A DNA stretch of 20,081 bases from Devosiaceae bacterium (GTDB taxonomy: Bacteria; Pseudomonadota; Alphaproteobacteria; Rhizobiales; Devosiaceae), in the NCBI GenBank assembly GCA_021648375.1, contig JAKISW010000042.1, positions 1 to 20,081 of the forward strand, in the 5' to 3' direction. The translations under genes and the position numbers were made by a program. Of the stretch, positions 1-7,436 are shown one piece after another (within the stretch, counting starts at the first letter, position 1; every line of letters starts with the position of its first letter). Under the pieces are notes generated by a model, which was not told the origin of the DNA, ran no database searches, and saw nothing but the letters and a program-made list of their open reading frames with translations.

Positions 1-872
1 AAAAATTCCTGAACATTTTCACCGTTTCTCAAATCCATAACCGGCATGGCAATATCATGATTGCCCGAAATTGCGGCATTTTCATCGCCAATGATACCGC
101 GAAGCATCGGCAAAATTTCAGCTGCTTTGGTACTCATTTTCTCCGATTGACCACCAGCAATTTTCGGCACTAAACCGCTGGTTTTTTCCAACCAGTCTTC
201 AACCATATTCGTATGTTCAATAAGTCGGTCATAGGATTGTCTGGCGCTATCGCCAAAGGCAAAATGGCCATGATTTATCAGGATCAAACCTTCAACATCA
301 GGGTTTTCATCATAAACATCCGCTGCGATTTTTGATAATTCAAACCCTGGCATAATATAGGGAACACAGGCCAGACGGCTCCCAAAAATTTCTTTTACCA
401 CCGCTTCGACATTTGGCAAATTAGCTAATGAAAGCATAGCTGTAGCATGGGTGTGATCCACATATTTATGGGGTAAAAAAGCGTGCAATAATGTTTCAAC
501 GGAAGGATTGGGCGACGTTGAATCAAGCAGGTTTGCCCGCTGTAAATTTACCATATCCTCATCGCTTAGTGCATTTAGCTGCCGTAACTCCAACAATGGT
601 ACCATGCGAACTCCGGGCAGACCCGCCGCCTCAATCACACCAAGATCCCAACCGCTGCCCTTCACATGCAACACATCTATTTCATTGCCAAAAATATCCC
701 TGCGTTTCAATTTGCAAGAAGTATTGCCACCACCATGCAAAACCAGATTGGAATCCTGACCAATAATTCGGGAGGAATAGACCCGTAGCGCCAATTCTCG
801 ATCAGCAGGGTCTTCCCCTGAAGCGGTTACGAATTTCTTTGCATCTTTGTCATTCCATCTGTTAGCAACCAT
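1..872 (-). CDS. Class II aldolase, N-terminal part of a bifunctional aldolase/short-chain dehydrogenase (RhaD-like), partial
   Basis: The minus-strand frame opens with ATG at 872-870 and stays open to the left edge, giving 290 residues; the C-terminal part is outside the window. Seen in the sequence: HGGGNTS at residues 46-52 (phosphate-binding loop of class II aldolases), PSVETLLH at 123-130, DHTHA at 139-143 and NHGHFAFG at 200-207, which supply the usual zinc-binding histidines and acidic residue. An AAAAGG ribosome-binding site lies about 10 bases upstream. The length and the VLHVKGSGWDL segment (68-77) fit the two-domain rhamnulose-1-phosphate aldolase/dehydrogenase family, whose second half is a short-chain dehydrogenase; that half is not visible here. 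Such enzymes split a ketose 1-phosphate into dihydroxyacetone phosphate and an aldehyde. Next to mtnK and mtnA the likely substrate is methylthioribulose 1-phosphate or 5-deoxyribulose 1-phosphate (inference) rather than rhamnulose 1-phosphate. Confidence 0.88.
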   Translation of the reverse strand, partial: MVANRWNDKDAKKFVTASGEDPADRELALRVYSSRIIGQDSNLVLHGGGNTSCKLKRRDIFGNEIDVLHVKGSGWDLGVIEAAGLPGVRMVPLLELRQLNALSDEDMVNLQRANLLDSTSPNPSVETLLHAFLPHKYVDHTHATAMLSLANLPNVEAVVKEIFGSRLACVPYIMPGFELSKIAADVYDENPDVEGLILINHGHFAFGDSARQSYDRLIEHTNMVEDWLEKTSGLVPKIAGGQSEKMSTKAAEILPMLRGIIGDENAAISGNHDIAMPVMDLRNGENVQEF

Positions 873-925
873 GGTTACAATACCTTTTAAAAAATTTTCT
901 GCTTTATCCTCTTTAATCCCATTTT

Positions 926-956
926 TGACAATTGTCAGTATATAGTGCCAACTATA
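926..956. promoter_or_regulatory. Divergent promoter region with two palindromic operator candidates
   Basis: The 97-base gap between the divergent aldolase and SorC-type regulator genes carries two perfect inverted repeats. TGACAATTGTCA at 926-937 is a 12-bp palindrome. TATAGT-gcca-ACTATA at 941-956 has 6-bp arms around 4 bases. A TTGACA hexamer (925-930) and TATA-like hexamers overlap them, so a protein bound here could block either promoter. SorC-family regulators usually control the divergent sugar-phosphate gene, so the product of the gene at 970 is the natural candidate to bind. The repeats are seen directly; the binding is inferred. Confidence 0.5.
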
Positions 957-969
957 CAAAAGGAATATT

Positions 970-1947
970 ATGGCAATTGGAACACGCAGACGAACGTCCG
1001 GGCAAATTAGCGGTGAAAGCATCGTTATCGAAGCCGCATGGATGTACCATCATGATGGATTAAACCAAAACGAGATTGCCAGACTTTTGCAGGTCTCTCG
1101 GGCAACAATTGTTAATTATCTGCAAGAAGCCAAAGAGCGGGGTTTTATTCGTATAAGTCTTGCTCCCGAGGCTTTTACCTCGCATCAGCTTGCTCAGGAT
1201 TTGCGAAAGAAATTCAACTTGCAGGCGGCCTTTGTTCTGCCCCACGGCATTGGCACCGATGATGAAGCCCTGATGCGCGTGGCTCGCGGGGCGGCTGAAT
1301 GGTTGCCAAGTCTACTTAATATGAATGATCGGCTGGGAGTTGCATGGGGACGCACCACATACGAGGTCGCAGAAGCGATTGAGCAAACCAATATTAGTGG
1401 CCTGACTGTGTCACAGCTTATTGGCTCCATGGCAACTCCATATGGTTTTACCGCCGAGATTTGTTCGGCTAACATGGCGCAAAACCTTGGGGCATCATGT
1501 ATAAATCTGCATGCCCCTGCTGTGCTCAGCAATCCTGAGATTGCAGCACAACTTCGAAACGAGCCAATTATCAAGGCACAGCTCGATGCTTTAAGTCATT
1601 GTAACAAGACTATATTTGCTGCCGGATCCTGCACACCAAACAGCCATATTGTTAGTAGCGGGGTCGCAACCGTTGAAGAGGTGAACTGGTATATTGAGCA
1701 GGGTGCAAAGGGAGTATTGTGCGGCCGCTTTATCGATGGCCAGGGCAGGCAAATTACCGGTGAGTTAGATGAAAGAATAATTGCTGTTACACTGGATAAA
1801 CTGCAAGGGCTGGACATGGGAATGCTGGTTTCAGAGGGCGCTGATAAAGTTGTCCCTATGCTTGCAGCAATCGCCGGGGGCTATGTTACCCATATCGTCA
1901 CAAGTAATAAAACCGCCCAGTTAATGCTGGATCACACTGGCAGTTAA
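970..1947 (+). CDS. SorC/DeoR-type sugar-phosphate-responsive transcriptional regulator
   Basis: A 325-residue protein with an N-terminal helix-turn-helix (about residues 22-60; LNQNEIARLLQVSRATIVNYL) followed by a SorC sugar-binding domain to the end. Family marks are DRLGVAWGRT (about 119-128), AAGSCTPNSHIVSSG in the middle and a C-terminal MLAAIAGGYVTHIVTS segment that resembles the phosphosugar-binding fold of sugar isomerases. AAGGAAT before the ATG at 970 supports the start. The gene is divergent from the aldolase and convergent with mtnA; its stop overlaps the mtnA stop by 4 bases (1944-1947), leaving no room for a terminator between them. Proteins of this family sense phosphorylated sugars, so methylthioribose 1-phosphate or the ketose phosphate formed by MtnA is a plausible effector (inference). 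Family assignment is firm, ligand is not. Confidence 0.9.
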   Translation: MAIGTRRRTSGQISGESIVIEAAWMYHHDGLNQNEIARLLQVSRATIVNYLQEAKERGFIRISLAPEAFTSHQLAQDLRKKFNLQAAFVLPHGIGTDDEALMRVARGAAEWLPSLLNMNDRLGVAWGRTTYEVAEAIEQTNISGLTVSQLIGSMATPYGFTAEICSANMAQNLGASCINLHAPAVLSNPEIAAQLRNEPIIKAQLDALSHCNKTIFAAGSCTPNSHIVSSGVATVEEVNWYIEQGAKGVLCGRFIDGQGRQITGELDERIIAVTLDKLQGLDMGMLVSEGADKVVPMLAAIAGGYVTHIVTSNKTAQLMLDHTGS

Positions 1948-3044
1948 TCCAGAACCCTTTCAGGAAACAGACCCGCAATCCCTTCACGGGATGCCTCGCA
2001 AAGGCCGCGCTCGGTGATCAATCCTGTAACCAGGCGCGAGGGCGTTACATCGAACGCCGGATTGCTACCCGGTGTGCCGTCAGGACTGATTTGAACTGCT
2101 CCCAAAGATCCGTTCTCAAGTTTCCCCCAAACTTTGGTTACTTCATCACTATGACGTTCTTCGATCGGAATTTCCAAAACCCCGTTTTTTATGGTCCAGT
2201 CAATAGTTGTTGAGGGAAGCGCCACATAAAAGGGAATATTGTTGTCTTTTGCAGCAAGCGCCTTCAGATAGGTGCCAATTTTATTGCATACATCACCATG
2301 GGCCGAAGTGCGGTCTGTCCCCACAATCACCATATCCACATCGCCATGTTGCATCAGATGCCCTCCGGCATTATCAACTATCAGGTGATGGGGCACACCC
2401 TGACTGTCCATTTCCCACGCGGTCAATTGCGCCCCCTGATTGCGCGGCCGGGTTTCATCGACCCATATATGCACAGCAATACCAGCCTCAACAGCATGAT
2501 ATATTGGCGAGGTTGCAGTACCCCAATCAACGGTTGCCAGCCAGCCGGCATTGCAATGGGTTAATATGTTCACCGGCTCACCCGGGTTTTTGTTTGCGGC
2601 TATTTTTTTAATTATCTCAAGCCCGTGCAACCCTATCTGACGATTACATTCCACATCTTCATCGCTTATTTCCAGCGCGCGATTATGGGCAATTTCTGCC
2701 CTCTTTGCTTCAGGCATCTTTTTCAATAAATCACGCATATCATTCAATGCCCAGCGCAGGTTGATCGCTGTAGGCCGGGTCTCGTGCAATATTTCCCACG
2801 CTTCATTGAGCGATGCATCCGATGGGTCTTTTTTTATTTGCTCGGCAATACCAAAAGCTGCAGTCGCACCGATTAAAGGCGCTCCACGCACCCACATATC
2901 AGCAATGGCAGAAGCAAAATCTTTAAGGGATTTCAGCTCAACTATTCGCAATTCATGGGGTAACCAGCGCTGGTCGATAATTTCTACCGCTTGTTTTGCA
3001 TCGTTAAACCAGATTGAGCGATAATGTTTGGCGCCAATTTTCAC
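1944..3044 (-). CDS. mtnA: S-methyl-5-thioribose-1-phosphate isomerase
   Basis: Isomerises methylthioribose 1-phosphate to methylthioribulose 1-phosphate in the cytoplasm; related enzymes also accept 5-deoxyribose 1-phosphate. The 366-residue product has RGAPLIG at 53-59, the active-site THCNAG at 162-167 with Cys164, GTDR at 242-245 with Asp244, and NKIGTY at 254-259. The Cys/Asp pair is the catalytic pair known for the family, and the length is normal. Translation starts at GTG (3044-3042), which overlaps the TGA of mtnK as GTGA; AAGGAG lies just upstream inside the mtnK end. This indicates translational coupling with mtnK. No mtnB, mtnC or mtnD gene of the classical methionine salvage cycle is seen in the window. 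A eukaryotic eIF2B-alpha-type function is excluded by the THCNAG and GTDR motifs. Confidence 0.95.
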   Translation of the reverse strand: MKIGAKHYRSIWFNDAKQAVEIIDQRWLPHELRIVELKSLKDFASAIADMWVRGAPLIGATAAFGIAEQIKKDPSDASLNEAWEILHETRPTAINLRWALNDMRDLLKKMPEAKRAEIAHNRALEISDEDVECNRQIGLHGLEIIKKIAANKNPGEPVNILTHCNAGWLATVDWGTATSPIYHAVEAGIAVHIWVDETRPRNQGAQLTAWEMDSQGVPHHLIVDNAGGHLMQHGDVDMVIVGTDRTSAHGDVCNKIGTYLKALAAKDNNIPFYVALPSTTIDWTIKNGVLEIPIEERHSDEVTKVWGKLENGSLGAVQISPDGTPGSNPAFDVTPSRLVTGLITERGLCEASREGIAGLFPERVLD

Positions 3045-4327
3045 GAGTTTTTCTCCTTAAAGCATGAAAAAGCAATTACCCTGACCAGATCATTTACCGA
3101 AGCCATGGAATTCATTTTGCTTTTGTTAACCACCAGCTGACGAGCCAGCTTTAGTCCACGTGTTTCACAGTCGGCGCGCAATTCTTCATCTGCAATCATC
3201 TCGTTTTCAGCAATATGTGCGAGACTGAGTGTGCGGCGAATTATCTCCACCCCTGCAAATCCCAGCGTATCATCCCAGATATTATTCAAACGATGGGCCA
3301 GAGCCTGCTCGCTGGCCAGGGCATGATTTTGGTCTTCAAACAGAGATTTTTCGTAAAGAATACCCGTGCGTTCTTCACGCCACAGTCGCGAAAATTCAAC
3401 TAAAAATTCTTTCCAGATCCCCTCAACCACATCAAGGATCCAATTTTGGTATTCAGCCCGTTCACCCTTTGCGCTTGCATGGCCGGGCTGGGCAAAATAG
3501 GCCATCCAAAAATTTGCCAGTAACATCCCGATATCAAATCCCATTGGGCCGTAGAGCACAAATTCTGGATCAATAATCTTGGCCTCACTGTCAGTGACCA
3601 TGACCGATCCCGTATGCAAATCACCATGCAACATGGTTTCACCATTATTGCAGAATTTTGCTTTCAGATGCTGGGCTTCAACTTTCAGATCAATATCATT
3701 GCGCAATTGCGCCACAATATTATCCAGCTGGGGTGTGTGGTGGTTTCTTTGGGCATCAAAATATGGATCAGAAAATATAAGAGTTTCTGTAATATCGCAC
3801 AGCTCAGCATTATCAACAAATAGCGCCACGTCAGCTTTGCGCTCCCTGGTATCCATGCTCAGGTCGGAACCACGAAACAGGGTACGGGCGCAAAAAAGGC
3901 CAAGGGTCTTTGCTAATCCTGTTACCTTTTTCCCTGCCATCAGACTGTTTCTAAGAATGGTATGAGGAGAGAGAAACTCCATAACGATGATCGCCTGGTC
4001 TTCGTCGAAATGATAGACTTCTGGCACCGAACCCGGGTCGCGCTCCTCCTGCCGGATCAAAGCGTGATATTCAAAAAATGCCCGCTTTAGCGGCAAGGGC
4101 CAGCTATCACCAACCAGTCGTACATAGGGAAGCGCCTGTTTAACAATTACGCTACCTTTCGCACTTGTTAAAATGAAAACCATATTGAGGTTTCCATCCC
4201 CGATTTCACTTGATTTCCATTTAGATGTATCACTGCCCAGCCTGCTGACAATTGCATCAATAGAACCAAGACGTTCAGGAAGGGTATTTACTGTCAGTGG
4301 CACATAATTTTCATTGTTTTTGGCCAT
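3041..4327 (-). CDS. mtnK: S-methyl-5-thioribose kinase
   Basis: Phosphorylates 5-methylthioribose at C1 with ATP, giving the substrate of MtnA. The 428-residue protein has the aminoglycoside-phosphotransferase-like kinase fold: EIGDGNLNMVF (41-51) as nucleotide loop, VIVKQALPYVR (60-70) with the ATP-contacting lysine, HGDLHTGSV (234-242) with the catalytic aspartate Asp236, and DPEF (253-256) followed by YGPMGFDIG (259-267), all typical of MtnK. It is slightly longer than the roughly 400 residues of well-known members. CAGGAG about 6-10 bases before the ATG at 4327 supports the start. It is the first gene of a two-gene mtnK-mtnA unit. Use of a kinase means the cell makes or takes up free methylthioribose, or 5-deoxyribose, rather than using an MtnP phosphorylase. 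Confidence 0.93.
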   Translation of the reverse strand: MAKNNENYVPLTVNTLPERLGSIDAIVSRLGSDTSKWKSSEIGDGNLNMVFILTSAKGSVIVKQALPYVRLVGDSWPLPLKRAFFEYHALIRQEERDPGSVPEVYHFDEDQAIIVMEFLSPHTILRNSLMAGKKVTGLAKTLGLFCARTLFRGSDLSMDTRERKADVALFVDNAELCDITETLIFSDPYFDAQRNHHTPQLDNIVAQLRNDIDLKVEAQHLKAKFCNNGETMLHGDLHTGSVMVTDSEAKIIDPEFVLYGPMGFDIGMLLANFWMAYFAQPGHASAKGERAEYQNWILDVVEGIWKEFLVEFSRLWREERTGILYEKSLFEDQNHALASEQALAHRLNNIWDDTLGFAGVEIIRRTLSLAHIAENEMIADEELRADCETRGLKLARQLVVNKSKMNSMASVNDLVRVIAFSCFKEKNS

Positions 4328-4364
4328 ACCTGCTCCTGAATATCTCTAACTGTCACAAGTTATG

Positions 4365-4571
4365 TTAATGACATTTTTTAAAAAAACAAGCAAATGACAA
4401 AGTGTGCTGACATTTGTAGGTTGACTGGTTCTTCAAAGTAAAGACTTCTGGTGCAGGGACAGGCTTGCGTACCACCATAATACAAACAACCTGACGCAGC
4501 ACTGACACCCCGATCGCTATGATGAACCAGGCCACCGGTTTGAACCGGCTGCCGATCAGTGTATCAGGCAC
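4365..4571 (-). CDS. Small hypothetical ORF or gene remnant with one membrane-like segment
   Basis: A minus-strand frame of 68 codons starting at GTG reads MPDTLIGSRFKPVAWFIIAIG and ends in a lysine/cysteine-rich tail. Residues about 13-34 are hydrophobic enough for one membrane helix. I do not recognise it. There is no convincing ribosome-binding site. The frame continues upstream of the GTG only a few codons before a stop. The interval 4328-4842 is otherwise free of genes, so this may be the surviving tail of a decayed membrane protein gene, or a chance frame in the mtnK leader. Confidence 0.2.
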   Translation of the reverse strand: MPDTLIGSRFKPVAWFIIAIGVSVLRQVVCIMVVRKPVPAPEVFTLKNQSTYKCQHTLSFACFFKKCH

Positions 4572-4742
4572 CGCTTCTTGTTAGAATTCCCTCATATGTT
4601 GTTTTGCCACACCATTTCTCCACTAAGGCAGAATATGTCTCATAAAGAGCAGAACAAATTCATGGCAGGTCAAACTGTGGAATTTCAGGTCCTCAGGTTC
4701 GGACCAAACATAGATTTCTCCAGTGCCATATCACAAGCTACC

Positions 4743-4781
4743 ATGTCGTAATTTAGCACCGATATGTCGTATTTGAGACAT
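4743..4781 (+). promoter_or_regulatory. Two direct repeats of ATGTCGTA spaced 21 bp, candidate activator site of the FAD oxidase gene
   Basis: ATGTCGTA occurs at 4743-4750 and again at 4764-4771, a 21-base period that puts both copies on the same face of the helix. The match continues loosely into the following AT-rich bases. The second copy is also the left half of an inverted repeat, ATGTC (4764-4768) and GACAT (4777-4781). An extended -10-like element, TGA-TAAACT, follows at 4790-4798. Phased direct repeats next to the -35 position are usual for AraC-type activators, and a GlxA/AraC gene lies downstream at 6295. Confidence 0.5.
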
Positions 4782-4842
4782 CAAATTGATGATAAACTAG
4801 GCAGTGTGGCCAAAATCTGCTATTGTTCCCACGGAGAAAAAA

Positions 4843-6186
4843 ATGGCCGTTCCCTCCAAGTCAAAATATGTAATTGTCGGCGCCGGTATTCATGGCCTTT
4901 CAACTGCCTATCACCTAGCCAGAATTCTAAAAGCCAAAGGCCGTGAAAGCGAGGCGGAAATCATCGTGCTTGACAAGGGCAAGATTGGTGCCGGAGCATC
5001 CGGCATTGCCTGTGGCATTGTTCGCAATAACTATTTTCAGCCCGCCATGCGCGAACTGATGGCTCACTCTGTCAAGGAATGGGAAAGCGATCCAAAAACC
5101 TATTCATATCATCCCACCGGCTATATGCAGCTTAGCCCGGAGGTGATGCATGAGGACATTGTGAGTATTTATGACCAGCAACAAAACATAGGTTATCAAT
5201 CTGCTTTGATCGAAGGTGCTGGCGAATGCGACACCTATTTGAAGGGCATTTTTTCCGACTGGCAGGGAAAAGGAATAACAACAGTCCTACATGAAAAACA
5301 GGGTGGATTTGCCAACAACATGGCCTCTTTGCACGGGCTGGCTGCCAAGGCCAGGGAAGCAGGCGTTACAATCCTTGAGGGCGTAACTGTAACCGGCTTT
5401 GGTTTTGATCAAACAAGTGATGCCGTCTCAACTGTTATGACCGATCAGGGAAATATTGAATGCGAATATCTTGTCATCGGCGTTGGGCCATGGGTGCGCG
5501 ACTTTTGGAATATGCTGGATTTGCCAAATTCAATCCCTGTTACGGACCTGGAAGGAAAAACGCACCCGGAAGTGCCCATGTGGCGTTTTTGGCAACTCGA
5601 AGAGGGCGTTCTTGATGTTGCTTCAGATTTTTTGCGGACCAATGAAGGCAATGAGCCGCCGGTCATTCATCTTGATACTGATGCGCCTCTTTACTCACAA
5701 AAAACCGGTAATTTAATATGTGAAGACCTGTGGGGAGTATATTTCAAACCGGACTTACATTTTGGCGGTGTGCAGGGCGGGGCAATGCCCTATAAAATCG
5801 AAACCCAAACCCAAGAAGTCGCCCTTGACCCATACGGTCCCAAAAGCCCTGAATTTGTCGCTTCGGCTGAATTTGTCGATATGTGGACTTCGTCTCTTGC
5901 CTTCTGCCTGCAGCGTTTTGAGGGCAAGCATGTTCATTATCGCAACGAAAAATCCGGTGGTCTTGGTTGCTTTACGCCTGATTCATTCCCGGTTTTTGAT
6001 GTATTTCGCCAAAATTGTTACGTGATCGCAGATAGCAATCATGGCTACAAAATGTTGGGTGTAGGTGAGCTTGTTGCCGAGGAAGTTCTTGGGCAAACAG
6101 CACCTCTGTTGGAGCCGTTTAGAATTTCACGTTTTGCAACGGGTGAGTTGCACCCTGTTTCAAACAGCCCCTACCCCTGGAGTTAG
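4843..6186 (+). CDS. FAD-dependent amine oxidoreductase, DAO family (sarcosine/dimethylglycine oxidase-like)
   Basis: Likely oxidises an N-methyl or secondary amine with FAD. The 447-residue product starts with the Rossmann loop VIVGAGIHGLSTAYHLA (GxGxxG at residues 13-18) and an acidic IIVLDKG end of the second strand. It continues with GAGASGIACGIVRNN, resembling the flavin-contacting region of sarcosine oxidase beta subunits. YLVIGVGPWV in the middle and NHGYKMLGVGELVAEE near the C terminus complete the DAO fold. I chose ATG 4843 because GGAG lies 6 bases upstream; a longer GTG start at 4804 has no such site. The gene stands between the phased repeats at 4743 and the regulator at 6295, next to a quaternary-amine demethylase operon, so it may remove N-methyl groups left after the first corrinoid-dependent demethylation (inference). 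The substrate cannot be read from the sequence. Confidence 0.82.
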   Translation: MAVPSKSKYVIVGAGIHGLSTAYHLARILKAKGRESEAEIIVLDKGKIGAGASGIACGIVRNNYFQPAMRELMAHSVKEWESDPKTYSYHPTGYMQLSPEVMHEDIVSIYDQQQNIGYQSALIEGAGECDTYLKGIFSDWQGKGITTVLHEKQGGFANNMASLHGLAAKAREAGVTILEGVTVTGFGFDQTSDAVSTVMTDQGNIECEYLVIGVGPWVRDFWNMLDLPNSIPVTDLEGKTHPEVPMWRFWQLEEGVLDVASDFLRTNEGNEPPVIHLDTDAPLYSQKTGNLICEDLWGVYFKPDLHFGGVQGGAMPYKIETQTQEVALDPYGPKSPEFVASAEFVDMWTSSLAFCLQRFEGKHVHYRNEKSGGLGCFTPDSFPVFDVFRQNCYVIADSNHGYKMLGVGELVAEEVLGQTAPLLEPFRISRFATGELHPVSNSPYPWS

Positions 6187-6308
6187 AGCTGTTCATGTTT
6201 AAATGGAAGCAGTTAGATGAAAGGGTTTTTGTTTCAGCAAGGAAAATACTGCCGTGCGACATGAATATCGGCGCTCAAACAATTCCAGTTAAACATGAAC
6301 AGCTCTAA
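6183..6308. repeat. Perfect 20-bp inverted repeat spanning the FAD gene stop and the regulator start
   Basis: The left arm at 6183-6202 and the right arm TTAAACATGAACAGCTCTAA at 6289-6308 are exact reverse complements, separated by 86 bases. The left arm contains the TAG stop of the FAD gene (6184-6186). The right arm contains the ATG of the regulator (6295-6297) and its first four following codons. A transcript reading through both genes could form a 20-bp stem that hides this start codon. No U-tract follows, so it is not an ordinary terminator. Confidence 0.9.
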
Positions 6309-7332
6309 AACCTCTGCAAATGCTGCTACTTCCAACATCTCATATCTGGATCAAAATCAACCGGTTACGGTCGGGGCCAACCAAAAACCGGTGACATTCG
6401 TCCTGTTTTTGTTACCGGACCTTTCGATGATGAGTTTGGCCTCGATGATTGAGCCGATGCGATCCCTTAACAGGCTTTTGAATAAAACCGCCTATATCTG
6501 GAAACTGGCCAGCTTGCGGGGTGGGCAGGTTTTTACCTCCAACGGTATCGGAATGGAAACGCTGGCGGTGGATGAAGCGCTTGAAGGTGCGGATTATTTA
6601 TTTGTTTGCGGCGGCTCCCGAGTCAAGCATGGTGAAAAACCAGCCCATATGTCGTTTTTGCGTAAAGCTGCACGCAGTAGCCATGTGCTTGGCGCACTTT
6701 CAACGGGCAGTTATCTTTTGGCACGAGCCGGGTTATTGAACGGCTATCGATGCACAATCCATTGGGAAAGCCGCCCGGCTTTCAGAGAAGATTTTCCCCA
6801 ACTTGATTGCACCAATAATCTATTTGAAATAGATCGCAATCGTTTCACCTGCTCCGGGGGAACTGCTGCCCTTGATATGATGCTCTACCTGATTGAGCAG
6901 CAACATGGCCGCGAACTTGCTGGTGCTGTGGCAAATCAATTCCACCATGAACGAATTCGCGAAGGCCAGACCAACCAGCTTGGTGGCAGTCAGCAATTGT
7001 TCGAGCGCCTGCCAATTGGACTGCGCACGGTTATCAGAGCCATGCTGGATAATATTGAAGACCCCATAAGCATGCCTGAACTTGCCGGCGAGATCGAGCT
7101 TAGTGTTCGCCAGTTGCAGCGACTTTTTTTACAGTACACAGGAATGACACCCCATAGATATTATGTCAAAATTCGGCTTCAACAGGCGCGAGAATTGCTG
7201 CTCTATTCAGATCGCTCGATCATCGAGGTTGCCGTTTGTACAGGCTTTACATCCTCGTCGCATTTCGCAACAAGTTACAAACGCGTTTACGCCATAAGGC
7301 CATCCGATACGCGCCTGCAGCAACATATGTAG
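6295..7332 (+). CDS. GlxA-family transcriptional regulator (DJ-1/PfpI domain plus AraC HTH)
   Basis: A 345-residue regulator with an N-terminal DJ-1/PfpI-like class I glutamine-amidotransferase-fold domain (about residues 33-200; PVTFVLFLLPDLSMMSLASM, LFVCGG, then HWESRPAFREDFP and CSGGTAALDMMLYLI). A C-terminal AraC-type DNA-binding domain follows (about 240-340; LAGEIELSVRQLQRLFLQYTGMTPHRYY and a second helix-turn-helix near VAVCTGFTSSSHFATSYKR). The family includes GbdR and CdhR, which respond to glycine betaine/dimethylglycine and carnitine. That fits a role sensing a quaternary amine or its demethylation product here. No clear ribosome-binding site precedes ATG 6295, and the start lies inside a 20-bp inverted repeat, so its translation may be limited or coupled to the upstream gene. 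A later start is possible but would leave the domain nearly intact. Confidence 0.9.
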   Translation: MNSSKTSANAATSNISYLDQNQPVTVGANQKPVTFVLFLLPDLSMMSLASMIEPMRSLNRLLNKTAYIWKLASLRGGQVFTSNGIGMETLAVDEALEGADYLFVCGGSRVKHGEKPAHMSFLRKAARSSHVLGALSTGSYLLARAGLLNGYRCTIHWESRPAFREDFPQLDCTNNLFEIDRNRFTCSGGTAALDMMLYLIEQQHGRELAGAVANQFHHERIREGQTNQLGGSQQLFERLPIGLRTVIRAMLDNIEDPISMPELAGEIELSVRQLQRLFLQYTGMTPHRYYVKIRLQQARELLLYSDRSIIEVAVCTGFTSSSHFATSYKRVYAIRPSDTRLQQHM

Positions 7333-7363
7333 GGTTAAAGCCTATGCTCTTGTAGCAAACAGG

Positions 7364-7419
7364 CATGGCCGAAGTTTGTTTATCATGGCCAAAAAACGAA
7401 ATTACATGGCGATAAAAAC
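7364..7419 (+). promoter_or_regulatory. Three helically phased direct repeats (CATGGC...) upstream of the corrinoid operon
   Basis: CATGGCCGAAGTTTG (7364-7378), CATGGCCAAAAAACG (7384-7398) and CATGGCGATAAAAAC (7405-7419) follow each other at 20 and 21 bases, close to two helical turns. The third copy ends where a -35 element would lie for the TATAAT at 7437. They resemble the ATGTCGTA repeats before the FAD gene (shared ATGkC core followed by AT-rich bases). I infer binding sites for the GlxA/AraC regulator encoded just upstream. Confidence 0.6.
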
Positions 7420-7436
7420 ACATAAGCTGCACACGC

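Noticed and set aside
491..766. Plus-strand ORFs in the first kilobase (also 508-759)
   Set aside because: They are antisense to the aldolase, which has conserved motifs throughout; the overlapping frames have no recognisable domain.
4804..4842. GTG start 13 codons upstream of the FAD oxidase ATG
   Set aside because: No ribosome-binding site precedes it, while GGAG is well placed for ATG 4843, and the Rossmann strand starts normally from there.
6183..6308. Intrinsic terminator after the FAD gene
   Set aside because: The arms are separated by 86 bases and no T-run follows the right arm, which itself contains the next start codon.
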